The position numbers were made by a program, and so were the translations under genes. Source: Planctomycetota bacterium (GTDB taxonomy: Bacteria > Planctomycetota > Planctomycetia > Planctomycetales > Planctomycetaceae). From it: 64,000 nucleotides of DNA. Positions 1 through 8,363 of this stretch are shown here, one piece after another. Each line of letters starts with the position of its first letter. The first letter of the stretch is position 1. The notes below the pieces were generated by a model, which was not told the origin of the DNA, did no database searches, and saw only the letters and a list, made by a program, of their open reading frames with translations. The DNA is taken from NCBI GenBank assembly GCA_018242525.1, contig JAFEBS010000034.1:62001-126000 (forward strand), given 5' to 3'.

Positions 1-566
1 AATCGGATTCCCCGCGCGGCCGCGTCGCGGAAGAAATCCATCGCTCCTGGCAGTTCCGGCGCACACGTCGCGACCAGGATTGTGTCGGCAAACTCCAGGT
101 ACTGCTCGTATTCCGCGCGATCCGGACTGCGCGCCGGAGCCTTGGGGTGACAACCAACTTTGTCCTCGTTGAAGAACGGACCGTAAAGGTGTGCTCCCAG
201 TACGTCTCCAGTCCTCTGAAACTGTTGGCACAACTCCAGAAATCGGAGCGTCTGCCCATGCGTGGCAACGGTACTCGTGGGAACAATCCCAGTAGTTCCA
301 TGGCGGCGGTGGGCCGCGATCACCTTTGCGAATGAGGCTTCATCGCCGTCCATGAAGTCGGCTCCATCCCCGCCATGCACATGCATGTCGACAAAACCGG
401 GGGACAGGTACAGGCCGCCTCCGTCGATGACGTCGCCCTCCCAGGCAGGAAGCGTTGTCATCAGCCCGCAGGCCGCAATCCGACCGGCGCGAACGTGAAT
501 TCCGCCGTCGACAATCAGGCAATCCGGCAGAACCAGCGTCACATTGACGATCGCAACGTCGGACAT
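1..566 (-). CDS. nagA: N-acetylglucosamine-6-phosphate deacetylase, 3' part cut by window edge
   Basis: The gene runs off the left edge, so only about 188 N-terminal residues are visible. NagA is a cytosolic amidohydrolase that removes acetate from GlcNAc-6-P during amino-sugar catabolism or cell-wall recycling. The translation shows a short N-terminal beta domain, then PGFVDMHVHGGDGADFMDG at about residues 63-81, which carries the HxH metal-binding motif in the typical NagA context. It continues through HRRHGTTGIVPTS and LGAHLYGPFFN, a family segment in which NagA usually has HLEGPF; here YGPF replaces it, so the metal-site Glu of that loop seems absent. Start chosen at the ATG preceded by AAGGA at about 8 nt spacing. 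It lies 12 bp downstream of the large YCF48-like gene on the same strand, so the two are probably cotranscribed. A related amidohydrolase is the alternative. Confidence 0.8.
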   Translation of the reverse strand, partial: MSDVAIVNVTLVLPDCLIVDGGIHVRAGRIAACGLMTTLPAWEGDVIDGGGLYLSPGFVDMHVHGGDGADFMDGDEASFAKVIAAHRRHGTTGIVPTSTVATHGQTLRFLELCQQFQRTGDVLGAHLYGPFFNEDKVGCHPKAPARSPDRAEYEQYLEFADTILVATCAPELPGAMDFFRDAAARGIR

Positions 567-578
567 GCAGAGTCCTTC

Positions 579-3500
579 TCAATCAAACTTGAGCAACCCG
601 AACGAACTGGGCCGCGGTCGAGTCAATGCCGGTTGCACCCACGACTGCATGCCGACGGTCGGTGTCGTGCGCGTGATCGCCGCTCCCCAGACAGTCCCAC
701 GCTGTGGTGGAGTGGCCACCAGTTCGCTCCAGGGAATGGCCGCCTCAATGCGCCAATGAGTTTCATCGGCGTCGGACGCAACATACCAAACCGGGTTCCA
801 GCGACGATCTTCCCAACATCGTTCGCACGTCCAGCCCCGCTGATCCACATGAAACTCGTACCACGTCGAATAGTCGCGATCCACGTCCAGGCAGATTGTG
901 ACTCGATCATGCCGGCTCAAGTCCGCATCATAACCGCGCCCGGGAACCGGCCGATCCAAGTTGGCTCCTTCGCGTCGAGGAACGCTCAAACCCACGTACA
1001 GGAATTCCGAGTCGTACGACAACATCACCAGCGTCGCTGTGGGGTCTGATTTCGGTTGGTCATCACCCAGGTCTTCCGTCGTCAGTCGCAGATCTCGGGA
1101 CTCCAGCCAGCACGGATCCGACAGGACCCCGTCCAGCCTGGGGCGATCCATCGTTCGCTGGCAGGTGGCCAGTTCCCGCGGAGGTTCCGACGAGGCGAGC
1201 ATCAACCAGATTTCCCGTTCTGCCAGGTGTTTGATCGATGGCTCTGTAGCTCGACTGACATAGTTGCGAAAGATGGCATCCGACTTGGCCAGGCTGCCCG
1301 TCGAACGGCGCAACGCCGCCAGCGGAAACTGGATTTCCGGCGTGTGAAACAGACCCGGTGACTGGGCATCCAGTTGCGCGGCCAGGTCTGCGGCACGCTT
1401 GTGCCATTCCCGCATTTCACCGGTCCGCCAGTCCTGTTGAACGGTGGCCGGTCGCGTTCCGTTCCGGGGACCCCGCGGATCGGCATCGGCATCCGAGGGT
1501 AAATTGACTCGATTCAATTGACCGGGTCGAATCGTCTGAGTCATCGCCGGCCTGGCTTCGTCATAGTTGGCGGATTTGACGCCACCATAGCCGTTGGTCA
1601 GCGTGTCGGCCGCTTGTTGAATCAGTTTTGCGTTGGCGCGGACATCGCCCGCAATCTGAGCGGTTTCATTGGTCATGCGGCGCATCCGCTGCCAGGCTGT
1701 TTCGCTGCTGATCCAGAATTGAAACAACCAGCGCATGGCGTCCAGAGCCGCCGGCTCATTGGGGTACCGCCGTACCAGTTCCATATTCGTCGCTTCAACC
1801 AGGTCGAACAGCGATCGCTCGCGATATTCGTCGGCCAGCCCGCGCAACAGTTCGGCTCCCTGGCGGGAATCCATGTCACGTACCAGTCCTCCCAACTGGC
1901 CGATCATCTGACCGGCCATGCGGGGATCGTCCATGGTCCTGGCCGAAATCGCCTGAAAGTTGCGATGTTTCTGAACCAGCTTCTGCATCAGTTCCAGATT
2001 CGATTCGTCGATGGCGGCCAGTTCCCGGCGAGCATCTGCACCCGGTGCCAGCGACAGCCCCGCAAAGAAGTCGCGTCCCAGGGATGCGTTCGGCGATGGC
2101 CGACCGTCGACCCCAATCCAGCGATAGGCCAGGTGACGTGGAGCGGCAACGGTTTCCACCTCTGAACGCGGGGGCCTAACGAGCGCATCCCCCACCGACG
2201 CTGCCAGCCGCACTGACATTTTGCGCCGCGGCAGGTATTCATCCAGATCAATCGTGGCATCGCTGCCGGTGCCCCCAGCCAATTGCAGGTAGATCCGTTC
2301 CACGCGCCAGGTTGATAGTCCCGTCAATTCCCGTTGTTCGGAAAACCGGGTTGCATCGGTCGCCTGGTCAATGGCCCTGAGTGAAGCATCCAGCAGCAAT
2401 TGACCGGCCACATCGTCTTTGGCGGGCTGATCCAGGATCACGATGCTGGGACGCCACGTCCGCAATTGACGAACGAGGACACTTAACAGTGATGGAGCCA
2501 GCTTCCCTTCGGTCCGTCGTTGCCAGTCGGCAATCAACTTATCCGACGAGAACTCCAACCCGGGGACGGTGATCGGCAACTGCCAGAAAATCTCTGCGGA
2601 ATTGCCGCCACACTGTTCGACGGCGGCCTTCAGCCGCGATTCCACATCATCTTCCGTCGCGGCGGGCCCCAGATCCTGCCGGTTGGCGATCCAGACCGCA
2701 CTGCGATATCCCTGTTCGCCCGAAAGCTTTGCCAGCCAGGCAGCCGTCACCAGCGAGGGTCGTGCCTGGAGTGACAGAATTGCGGCGCGGCGATTCATGG
2801 CACGGGCAGGCTGCCAGGTACGTCCACCATCTTCGGTGCGCAGGATCGTCCCGAATTCACCGACTGCGATCCCGGTGGATTCATTGACGAATCGCAGGGA
2901 ATTCAGCGGTGCCGTCTGTCCGGTCAAGTACCGCTGCCAGGTTCGCCCCGCATTCGGACTATGCCAGATGACGCTACCCGGCGATCCCGCCAGCCAGACA
3001 TTTTCGCCGCGAATTTCCACCGCACGAAAGTCCATTCCCAGCCGCAGCTCTTCCGGCAATGGCGCAGCGGGAGATTCCCAGACCACTCCCCCACTGCTGG
3101 TTCTCAAGACCAGACCGCCGTCACCCGCCATCCATCCAGAATCATCATTCGCCAGCGTGACGGCGCGAACGGAACGCAACCCCTGCAACGGCAGTTTTGA
3201 CGCCAGCAGTTGATCGCCTCCGACCAGCGACAGCCGACCTTCCGGACCACCCACCGCCCCCATGTCTGGAGCAATAAAGCTGGCCGCGCGCCAGGGGGCC
3301 GTCGCAGCCCCGGCGATCGGATGCCATGTCTTGCCGCCATCGGCCGTCCGCTGAATCCCCGTCGGAACATTGGTCGAGGGGCGACCGACGATGATCCCTT
3401 CTTCCGGCCCGAAGAATTTCACATACGTAATTGGATTCAATGTGCCATTACCCAGCTTGCGCCAGGTTTGCCCCCCATCTTCGGTGAGCATCAACACTCC

Positions 3501-3827
3501 GGAATCCAGTCCGGTAAAAGGCGAGATTTCGCTGCCAGCGACGAAGCAGATCTGGCTCGTGATAAAGCAACAACTGTTCAGGGAACCGCTGGCACCACCT
3601 GGAAGCAGATTCCACGTCCGACCGCCATCGGCGGTTTTCCAGACCGCTCCCTGATCACCCACCGCGATCCCGGCTTTGGACCCGACGAATTGGACATCCC
3701 GCAACGATGCGTCGTCCTGCCACGTCGCGGAAACATCCTGCGCTGATGTACGCACCGTCACGGCCATGGCAATCGCGAACGCAATCATCATCTTCGGCAA
3801 CGTTCGCTGCCAGTTGCATCCCTGCAT
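579..3827 (-). CDS. Secreted YCF48/BNR-repeat protein with degenerate LmbE-like middle and CBM9-like C-terminus
   Basis: About 1082 residues. The start was chosen at an ATG with GGAGG 6 nt upstream that opens on a signal peptide (MMIAFAIAMAVTVRTSAQ); an in-frame upstream extension lacks these signals. Residues about 30-400 contain repeated 'TEDGGQTWR'-type units (TADGGRTWN, TEDGGQTWR, TADGGKTWH, SPNAGRTWQ, TEDGGRTWQ) typical of YCF48/sialidase-like beta-propellers. Residues about 400-600 resemble the layout of LmbE/PIG-L deacetylases, but the metal-binding AHPDDE segment is replaced by ARPSLVT, so activity is doubtful. A helical stretch follows. The last about 190 residues (from RPLDG-like 'RPRLDGVLSDPCWLES' to the end) look like a CBM9-like/DOMON domain that often binds sugars or haem. 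Exported or periplasmic location is inferred. Precise function is unknown. Confidence 0.75.
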   Translation of the reverse strand: MQGCNWQRTLPKMMIAFAIAMAVTVRTSAQDVSATWQDDASLRDVQFVGSKAGIAVGDQGAVWKTADGGRTWNLLPGGASGSLNSCCFITSQICFVAGSEISPFTGLDSGVLMLTEDGGQTWRKLGNGTLNPITYVKFFGPEEGIIVGRPSTNVPTGIQRTADGGKTWHPIAGAATAPWRAASFIAPDMGAVGGPEGRLSLVGGDQLLASKLPLQGLRSVRAVTLANDDSGWMAGDGGLVLRTSSGGVVWESPAAPLPEELRLGMDFRAVEIRGENVWLAGSPGSVIWHSPNAGRTWQRYLTGQTAPLNSLRFVNESTGIAVGEFGTILRTEDGGRTWQPARAMNRRAAILSLQARPSLVTAAWLAKLSGEQGYRSAVWIANRQDLGPAATEDDVESRLKAAVEQCGGNSAEIFWQLPITVPGLEFSSDKLIADWQRRTEGKLAPSLLSVLVRQLRTWRPSIVILDQPAKDDVAGQLLLDASLRAIDQATDATRFSEQRELTGLSTWRVERIYLQLAGGTGSDATIDLDEYLPRRKMSVRLAASVGDALVRPPRSEVETVAAPRHLAYRWIGVDGRPSPNASLGRDFFAGLSLAPGADARRELAAIDESNLELMQKLVQKHRNFQAISARTMDDPRMAGQMIGQLGGLVRDMDSRQGAELLRGLADEYRERSLFDLVEATNMELVRRYPNEPAALDAMRWLFQFWISSETAWQRMRRMTNETAQIAGDVRANAKLIQQAADTLTNGYGGVKSANYDEARPAMTQTIRPGQLNRVNLPSDADADPRGPRNGTRPATVQQDWRTGEMREWHKRAADLAAQLDAQSPGLFHTPEIQFPLAALRRSTGSLAKSDAIFRNYVSRATEPSIKHLAEREIWLMLASSEPPRELATCQRTMDRPRLDGVLSDPCWLESRDLRLTTEDLGDDQPKSDPTATLVMLSYDSEFLYVGLSVPRREGANLDRPVPGRGYDADLSRHDRVTICLDVDRDYSTWYEFHVDQRGWTCERCWEDRRWNPVWYVASDADETHWRIEAAIPWSELVATPPQRGTVWGAAITRTTPTVGMQSWVQPALTRPRPSSFGLLKFD

Positions 3828-4278
3828 GTCTGCCTCCACGGTTCCACCAGCGACCCGGCAACCAGAATTCGCGATCCTCGCAACCAATCCTGATTGCGAT
3901 CGGGATTGTACGGTTTTCATCAGTCTGCAGAAGATGAGTCTCCGCGACTTTCGCTGCTCGTCCCGATTCCCCTGGAGATCACAAACCCGCACGCTCAAAA
4001 AGGAAGCAGCAGGATAAGGTAAACTCACGTCATGTCCGCGAAATCAAAGTCTCTTTCGTTGCGCCTACGGAAACCCGCAGGTGATTCGCCCGCTTTTTCA
4101 GCCAAACGCCAGTAATCCATGCTCGGCGTGGTCGTTTGGAAGAATTCTAGCCACTGCTCAGAAGCAATGCCCTTGATTTCCATAATACAGCACCGGTACA
4201 ATGCTCTCGATTCAAGCACTCACGCAAACAACGCGGGCGTTTTTCTGTGATGCGGGACAATCGTTAGGGAATTGAGTC
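3828..4278. other. Intergenic region between divergent genes
   Basis: About 450 bp separates the leftward YCF48-like gene from the rightward sigma-54 activator, so promoters for both should lie here. I see no convincing -24/-12 or -35/-10 pair by eye. The only possible coding content is a 64-codon leftward frame, listed separately with low confidence. Confidence 0.5.
4025..4219 (-). CDS. Possible small hypothetical ORF
   Basis: A 64-codon frame beginning at GTG; an internal ATG at residue 13 would give 52 residues starting MEIKGIASEQWLEFF. Composition is protein-like (balanced charges, aromatic residues) and the frame lies between genes rather than opposite one. However, neither start has a Shine-Dalgarno sequence and I recognise no family. 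It could be a gene remnant or chance. Confidence 0.2.
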   Translation of the reverse strand: MLESRALYRCCIMEIKGIASEQWLEFFQTTTPSMDYWRLAEKAGESPAGFRRRNERDFDFADMT

Positions 4279-5346
4279 ATGGCGGAACGGGATGTCACTA
4301 GCCTGGGACGGCACGAGATGCCCGTCTTGAATGGAATGATCGGGGACGGCCCCGCGATGCGCGAGATCTATCGTCTGACACAACAAGTCGCCGCCACCAC
4401 CGCCACCGTGCTGCTGCTGGGAGAAACCGGAACCGGGAAGGAGTTGGTCGCGCGGGGGATCCACGAACTGAGTCCGCGATCTTCGGGCCCGTTCATTCGA
4501 GTGAACTGCGGTGCGCTCAGCGAAAGCTTGCTGGAAAGTGAACTGTTCGGACACGTGAAAGGTGCCTTTACCAGCGCCCATGAAAACCGCACCGGTCGAT
4601 TCGAGGCGGCTCACGGAGGAACAATCTTTCTCGATGAAATCAATTCGATGAGCTACACGCTGCAAGTCAAACTGCTACGTGTTCTGCAGGAACAGGAGTT
4701 TGAGCGGGTTGGTGACACAAAAACGATTCGCGTCGACTGTCGGATCGTCGCCGCCACGAACCGCGATCTGCTCGACGAAATCGATGCGGGACGATTTCGC
4801 GAGGACTTGTACTACCGACTGAATGTGGTGCCGATCTACCTGCCGCCACTGCGCGATCGACCGGAAGATATCAGTTCGCTGGTTCAATTCTTCGCACGGA
4901 AATATGCCGTCGCCAACAATCGTCCGACTCCCAAAATCGCCGACGACGTGATCGCCATGCTGCGCACGTACGCCTGGCCAGGCAACGTGCGTGAACTGCA
5001 GAACTATGTCGAACGAGCCACCGTGCTTTGCACGAGCGATACGTTCAACCTGTCACTGTTCCCGCCGCATGTGCGCGGATTGGCCCCGATCCGTCTGAGC
5101 CGGTCCCGATCCGGGGGCCTGAAAACCATGTGCAGCGAACTGGTCACGCTGGGCCTGCTGGAAGCGGGTGAAGAATCCCAGGACGTCCATGAGCGGGTCG
5201 TTTCACTGGTCGAACGCGAACTGATTCTGCAGGTCCTCAAGACCTGCCAGGGAACGCAAACGAAAGCCGCCACCCGACTGGGAATCAACCGGAACACGCT
5301 GCACAAAAAAATCAGCGACTACGGTTTGGAATCCGAAGCGCGATAA
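4279..5346 (+). CDS. Sigma-54-dependent transcriptional activator (PspF-like, no receiver domain)
   Basis: A 355-residue bacterial enhancer-binding protein. It would remodel sigma-54 RNA polymerase by ATP hydrolysis. Only about 25 residues precede the AAA+ core, so there is no receiver, GAF or PAS sensor domain, as in PspF. Walker A is GETGTGKE (about 48-55) and Walker B is TIFLDEI (about 115-121). The sigma-54 contact loop reads GAFTSA (95-100) rather than the canonical GAFTGA. The sensor/arginine region (VAATNRDL, FREDLYYRLNVV) and the WPGNVRELQNYVERA segment are intact. The C-terminus is a Fis-type helix-turn-helix (GTQTKAATRLGINRNTLHKK). The gene is monocistronic by position. Its target promoters are not identifiable here. 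Confidence 0.9.
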   Translation: MAERDVTSLGRHEMPVLNGMIGDGPAMREIYRLTQQVAATTATVLLLGETGTGKELVARGIHELSPRSSGPFIRVNCGALSESLLESELFGHVKGAFTSAHENRTGRFEAAHGGTIFLDEINSMSYTLQVKLLRVLQEQEFERVGDTKTIRVDCRIVAATNRDLLDEIDAGRFREDLYYRLNVVPIYLPPLRDRPEDISSLVQFFARKYAVANNRPTPKIADDVIAMLRTYAWPGNVRELQNYVERATVLCTSDTFNLSLFPPHVRGLAPIRLSRSRSGGLKTMCSELVTLGLLEAGEESQDVHERVVSLVERELILQVLKTCQGTQTKAATRLGINRNTLHKKISDYGLESEAR

Positions 5347-5379
5347 TCAAGTCTGCGGACCGGGTTCTGGCACGAACCC

Positions 5380-5480
5380 GGGGTCAGGCACTTCGGAAAT
5401 TCGGAATTGGCTGACCCAAGTCACGATCATGCACTGGATCCTCAATCAGCCAATTCCGAATTTCCGAAGTGCCTGACCCC
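5380..5480. repeat. Palindromic element, 35-bp perfect inverted repeat (GGGGTCAGGCACT family)
   Basis: The left arm at 5380-5414 and the right arm at 5446-5480 are perfect reverse complements around a 31-bp spacer. Arms begin GGGGTCAGGCACTTCGGA. A second member with closely related arms lies at 57713-57812. No transposase is nearby, so this is MITE-like or REP-like non-coding repeat DNA. It sits between the sigma-54 activator and the hemX-like gene and could also act as a transcript hairpin. Confidence 0.85.
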
Positions 5481-5586
5481 GATCGCAACCCACCGTGATT
5501 GCAGAACCCTGCGCCGACCAACAACTTGTTGATTTCGGACGCAACCTACGAAACGATCGCCAGTTGGTGTAGAATTCCCAACGAAT

Positions 5587-6513
5587 ATGCATGGGTCGCA
5601 GGTCGAGTGCCTTGGGATCGGGTGGATGCCCCACGTCAACGTCGTTTGTTTTCTGGCCAGTTACAGTGTCGCCTTCGGGTTTGACGCGTGGCGTTTGCGC
5701 GCCCGGACCGGTTGGAGTCGCGTTCTGTCGCTCATGTTCGGTGCCGCCGGGTTGCTTGCTCAAACGATGTATCTACTGCTCCGCTCCAGCCAGTCTCATC
5801 AGCCACCACTGCTCAGTTCTGCTCATGACTGGCTGCTGGTCCTGGCCTGGCTGGCCGTGCTGACGCATCTGTTTGTCTCAATGCTGGATTCCACAATCGC
5901 CAGTGGAATTGTCGTCTGGCCCGTCGTGTTGTCGCTGATCGTGGGGTCGTGGTTTGTCGTGGACTCTCCGAGCCAGAGGCTGAATTTTCATCACAACTGG
6001 AAAATGCTGCACGCCTCGATGCTGGTCCTGGGAACTGCCGCGATCCTATCCGGCTTTGTGCTCAGCCTGCTCTACCTGTGGCAGCATCGCCGACTCAAGC
6101 ACCGCCAGATGATGAACAGCGGTTTGACGTTGCCCAGCCTGGAGCGGTTGGAGCGATTCAATCGCTGGGCGATTCTGGTGTCTGTTCCGCTGCTGACATT
6201 CGGAGTGGCCACCGGGATCGGCCTGACGGTCGTCGCCAATCAGTACGCCCTGCCCGCCTGGTCCGATCCGGTCGTGCTGGGAGGTGCCATCGCCTGGCTG
6301 ATGATGTGTGGCCTGTTCTGCTGGCTGCTGCTGGGAAAACGTCCGCCCGGACGACAGGTGGCCGGATTGACAGCCTGGGCCTGTGGATTCCTGTTGTTCA
6401 TGATTGTCGGACTGCAGGTCCTGACCGCTGCCGTCGGGGTTCGGACGGTCCATGGTCCAGAACCAAAACGTGCCGCTCAGGAACCGCCCCACGCAGATTC
6501 CCCAAAGGATTAA
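5587..6513 (+). CDS. HemX-like / CcsA-family cytochrome c assembly membrane protein
   Basis: A 308-residue polytopic membrane protein with about eight hydrophobic segments. The segment WKMLHASMLVLGTAAILSGF followed by LSLLYLWQHRRLK resembles the conserved core of the CcsA/HemX family. In Bacillus-type arrangements HemX is encoded beside hemA and influences the level of glutamyl-tRNA reductase; here hemA starts 56 bp downstream on the same strand. The context supports a role in haem supply rather than a stand-alone System II assembly factor. The tryptophan-rich WWD signature of true haem-handling CcsA is not evident. An internal ATG about 13 codons in is a possible alternative start. Confidence 0.75.
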   Translation: MHGSQVECLGIGWMPHVNVVCFLASYSVAFGFDAWRLRARTGWSRVLSLMFGAAGLLAQTMYLLLRSSQSHQPPLLSSAHDWLLVLAWLAVLTHLFVSMLDSTIASGIVVWPVVLSLIVGSWFVVDSPSQRLNFHHNWKMLHASMLVLGTAAILSGFVLSLLYLWQHRRLKHRQMMNSGLTLPSLERLERFNRWAILVSVPLLTFGVATGIGLTVVANQYALPAWSDPVVLGGAIAWLMMCGLFCWLLLGKRPPGRQVAGLTAWACGFLLFMIVGLQVLTAAVGVRTVHGPEPKRAAQEPPHADSPKD

Positions 6514-6569
6514 CCGTCCAGAACGTCCACGGCCAGCTTCGACCAACTGCCTTGATTTGAGAATGATCC

Positions 6570-7847
6570 GTGAACCTGCTTGTGCTCTACTGTACTCATC
6601 AAACGACACCGCTGGCGATCCGCGAGCGGTTGGCGTTTGCATCGAGGGACAGGCTTGAGCGGGCCTACGCGGAACTTCGGCAGCGGTTCCCCGACGGCGA
6701 AGTGGTGATCCTGTCGACTTGTAACCGCGTGGAGTTGTACCTGGCGGGGCCGGAAGGCGACCCGCTGCAGTTGAAGCAGCAACTATCTCAGTTCTTGTCC
6801 GACTTCCACGACGTCCCCCTGGACGAATTTGTCGGCGAACTGCAGGCCGCCTCGGGATCTGAAGCGGTCTGGCACCTGTTTGAAGTGATCTCGTCGCTGG
6901 ACAGCATGGTGCTCGGAGAACCGCAGATTGTGAATCAGGTGCGCCAGGCCTATCGCGAAGCGGAGGAATTCGGTGCCTGCGGCCCCCTGGTTCACTCGTT
7001 GTTCCAAAGTGCCATCCGGGTTTCCGGTCGGGTCCGGTCTGAAACCCGGTTGGCGGAAGGGCGCGTTTCGATCGCCAGCGTGGCGGTGGGCGATTTCGCG
7101 AAGAGTATCTTTGACAGCTTCAGTGACAAACTGGTGCTGATCGTCGGTGCCGGTGAAATGGCTGAGGAAACGTTGCGCTACCTGAAAGACGAGGGGGTCC
7201 GGGAAATCGTGGTCGTGAATCGCAGCCCGGAACGGGCCGAGCGACTGGCGAAGGAATGGGGAGGACGCGTCGAGCCCTGGGCCAGCCTGGATCACTGGCT
7301 GGGCCGGGCCGATGTGATCGTCAGTACCACAGGTGCCGACAAGCCCCTTGTGGATGTCGCCCGGTTCCGTGCCGCCCGCGCCTCGGTCGCCCGTCACACC
7401 GCCTTTATCCTGGATCTCGGTGCCCCGCGCGACTTTGCGACCGGGGTTGGCGATCTGGTCGATGTGTTCCTGTACGACATCGACAGCCTGAGCAAGACCT
7501 GCGACGAGAATCGGCACGCGCGCATTCGCGAGATCGATCATGCCCGTCAGATTGTTTCCGAGGAACTGGCCCGGTTCATGGCCGAATTCCACCACCGCGC
7601 CAGTGGCGATGTCGTGTCGCGTCTGATGGAAGACTGGCACGGTATCAGCAAGGACGAACTGGGTCGTCTGTTCAACAAGCTGCCACACCTGACTCCGAAG
7701 GATCGGGAAGCGATCGAACGGACCGTCGAACGCATCGTCAACAAGCTGCTGCATCCACCGCTGACTGTCTTGAAGGACGAGGCCCGCGAAGGGACGCCAC
7801 ACGGTTTAATCAGCGCCCTGAAACGACTGTTCCGGTTGGATGGCTGA
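6570..7847 (+). CDS. hemA: Glutamyl-tRNA reductase
   Basis: A 425-residue enzyme of normal family length. It reduces glutamyl-tRNA(Glu) to glutamate-1-semialdehyde, the first step of the C5 route to tetrapyrroles. The N-terminal catalytic domain contains ILSTCNRVELY, with the active-site Cys at about residue 51. LGEPQIVNQVRQAY and FQSAIRVSGRVRSET match the family. A Rossmann NADPH domain follows (VLIVGAGEMAEETLRYL), then the C-terminal helical dimerisation region (LPHLTPKDREAIERT). It starts with GTG. It is flanked by the hemX-like gene upstream and a NUDIX gene 3 bp downstream, which suggests one transcript. Confidence 0.96.
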   Translation: MNLLVLYCTHQTTPLAIRERLAFASRDRLERAYAELRQRFPDGEVVILSTCNRVELYLAGPEGDPLQLKQQLSQFLSDFHDVPLDEFVGELQAASGSEAVWHLFEVISSLDSMVLGEPQIVNQVRQAYREAEEFGACGPLVHSLFQSAIRVSGRVRSETRLAEGRVSIASVAVGDFAKSIFDSFSDKLVLIVGAGEMAEETLRYLKDEGVREIVVVNRSPERAERLAKEWGGRVEPWASLDHWLGRADVIVSTTGADKPLVDVARFRAARASVARHTAFILDLGAPRDFATGVGDLVDVFLYDIDSLSKTCDENRHARIREIDHARQIVSEELARFMAEFHHRASGDVVSRLMEDWHGISKDELGRLFNKLPHLTPKDREAIERTVERIVNKLLHPPLTVLKDEAREGTPHGLISALKRLFRLDG

Positions 7848-7850
7848 ACC

Positions 7851-8363
7851 ATGACCGAAGAAATGTTCGACGTCGTCGATTCCTTCGATCGAGTACTGTA
7901 CCAGGCTCCCCGGTCCGTCGTGCATGCGCAACACTGGCTGCATCGAGCCGCCCATATTTTCGTGTTCAATTCCCGGGCTGAATTGCTGGTTCATCGTCGT
8001 TCGGCGACAAAAGATGAATGTCCCCTGCTGTACACATCGTCGGCATCGGGCCACCTGGCCGCGGGCGAAGACTACGAACCTGCCGCCGTCCGCGAACTTC
8101 AGGAAGAACTGGGCCTGGTATCCCCGCTCGAATTCCTGACCGTCCTGCCGGCTCAGGGTGCAGACACGTCTTACGAACACAGCGGGCTGTTTCGCACGAT
8201 GACCGACGACGAGCCTTGCTTCGATCCGGGCGAGATCGAGTCCGGCGAGTTTCTGCCGCTGGACGAAGTCGCCCGCCGCGTGGTCGCGTCGCCTGAATTG
8301 TTCACGCCGTGCTTCCGCGTGTTGCTTGCCTGGTATCTCCAGAAGTTTGGATTGACTACGTAG
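7851..8363 (+). CDS. NUDIX hydrolase (IPP-isomerase-like subgroup)
   Basis: A 170-residue NUDIX protein. Residues about 67-89 match the full GX5EX7REUXEEXGU NUDIX box, from GHLAAGE through RELQEELGL. Such enzymes hydrolyse nucleoside diphosphates linked to another group; the LHRAAHIFVFN and LLVHRRSATKDECP segments recall the YfcD/isopentenyl-diphosphate isomerase-like subgroup. Substrate is unknown. The start lies 3 bp after the hemA stop, so it is probably translationally coupled to hemA. The 3' end overlaps the convergent K+ channel gene by 8 bp. Confidence 0.9.
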   Translation: MTEEMFDVVDSFDRVLYQAPRSVVHAQHWLHRAAHIFVFNSRAELLVHRRSATKDECPLLYTSSASGHLAAGEDYEPAAVRELQEELGLVSPLEFLTVLPAQGADTSYEHSGLFRTMTDDEPCFDPGEIESGEFLPLDEVARRVVASPELFTPCFRVLLAWYLQKFGLTT

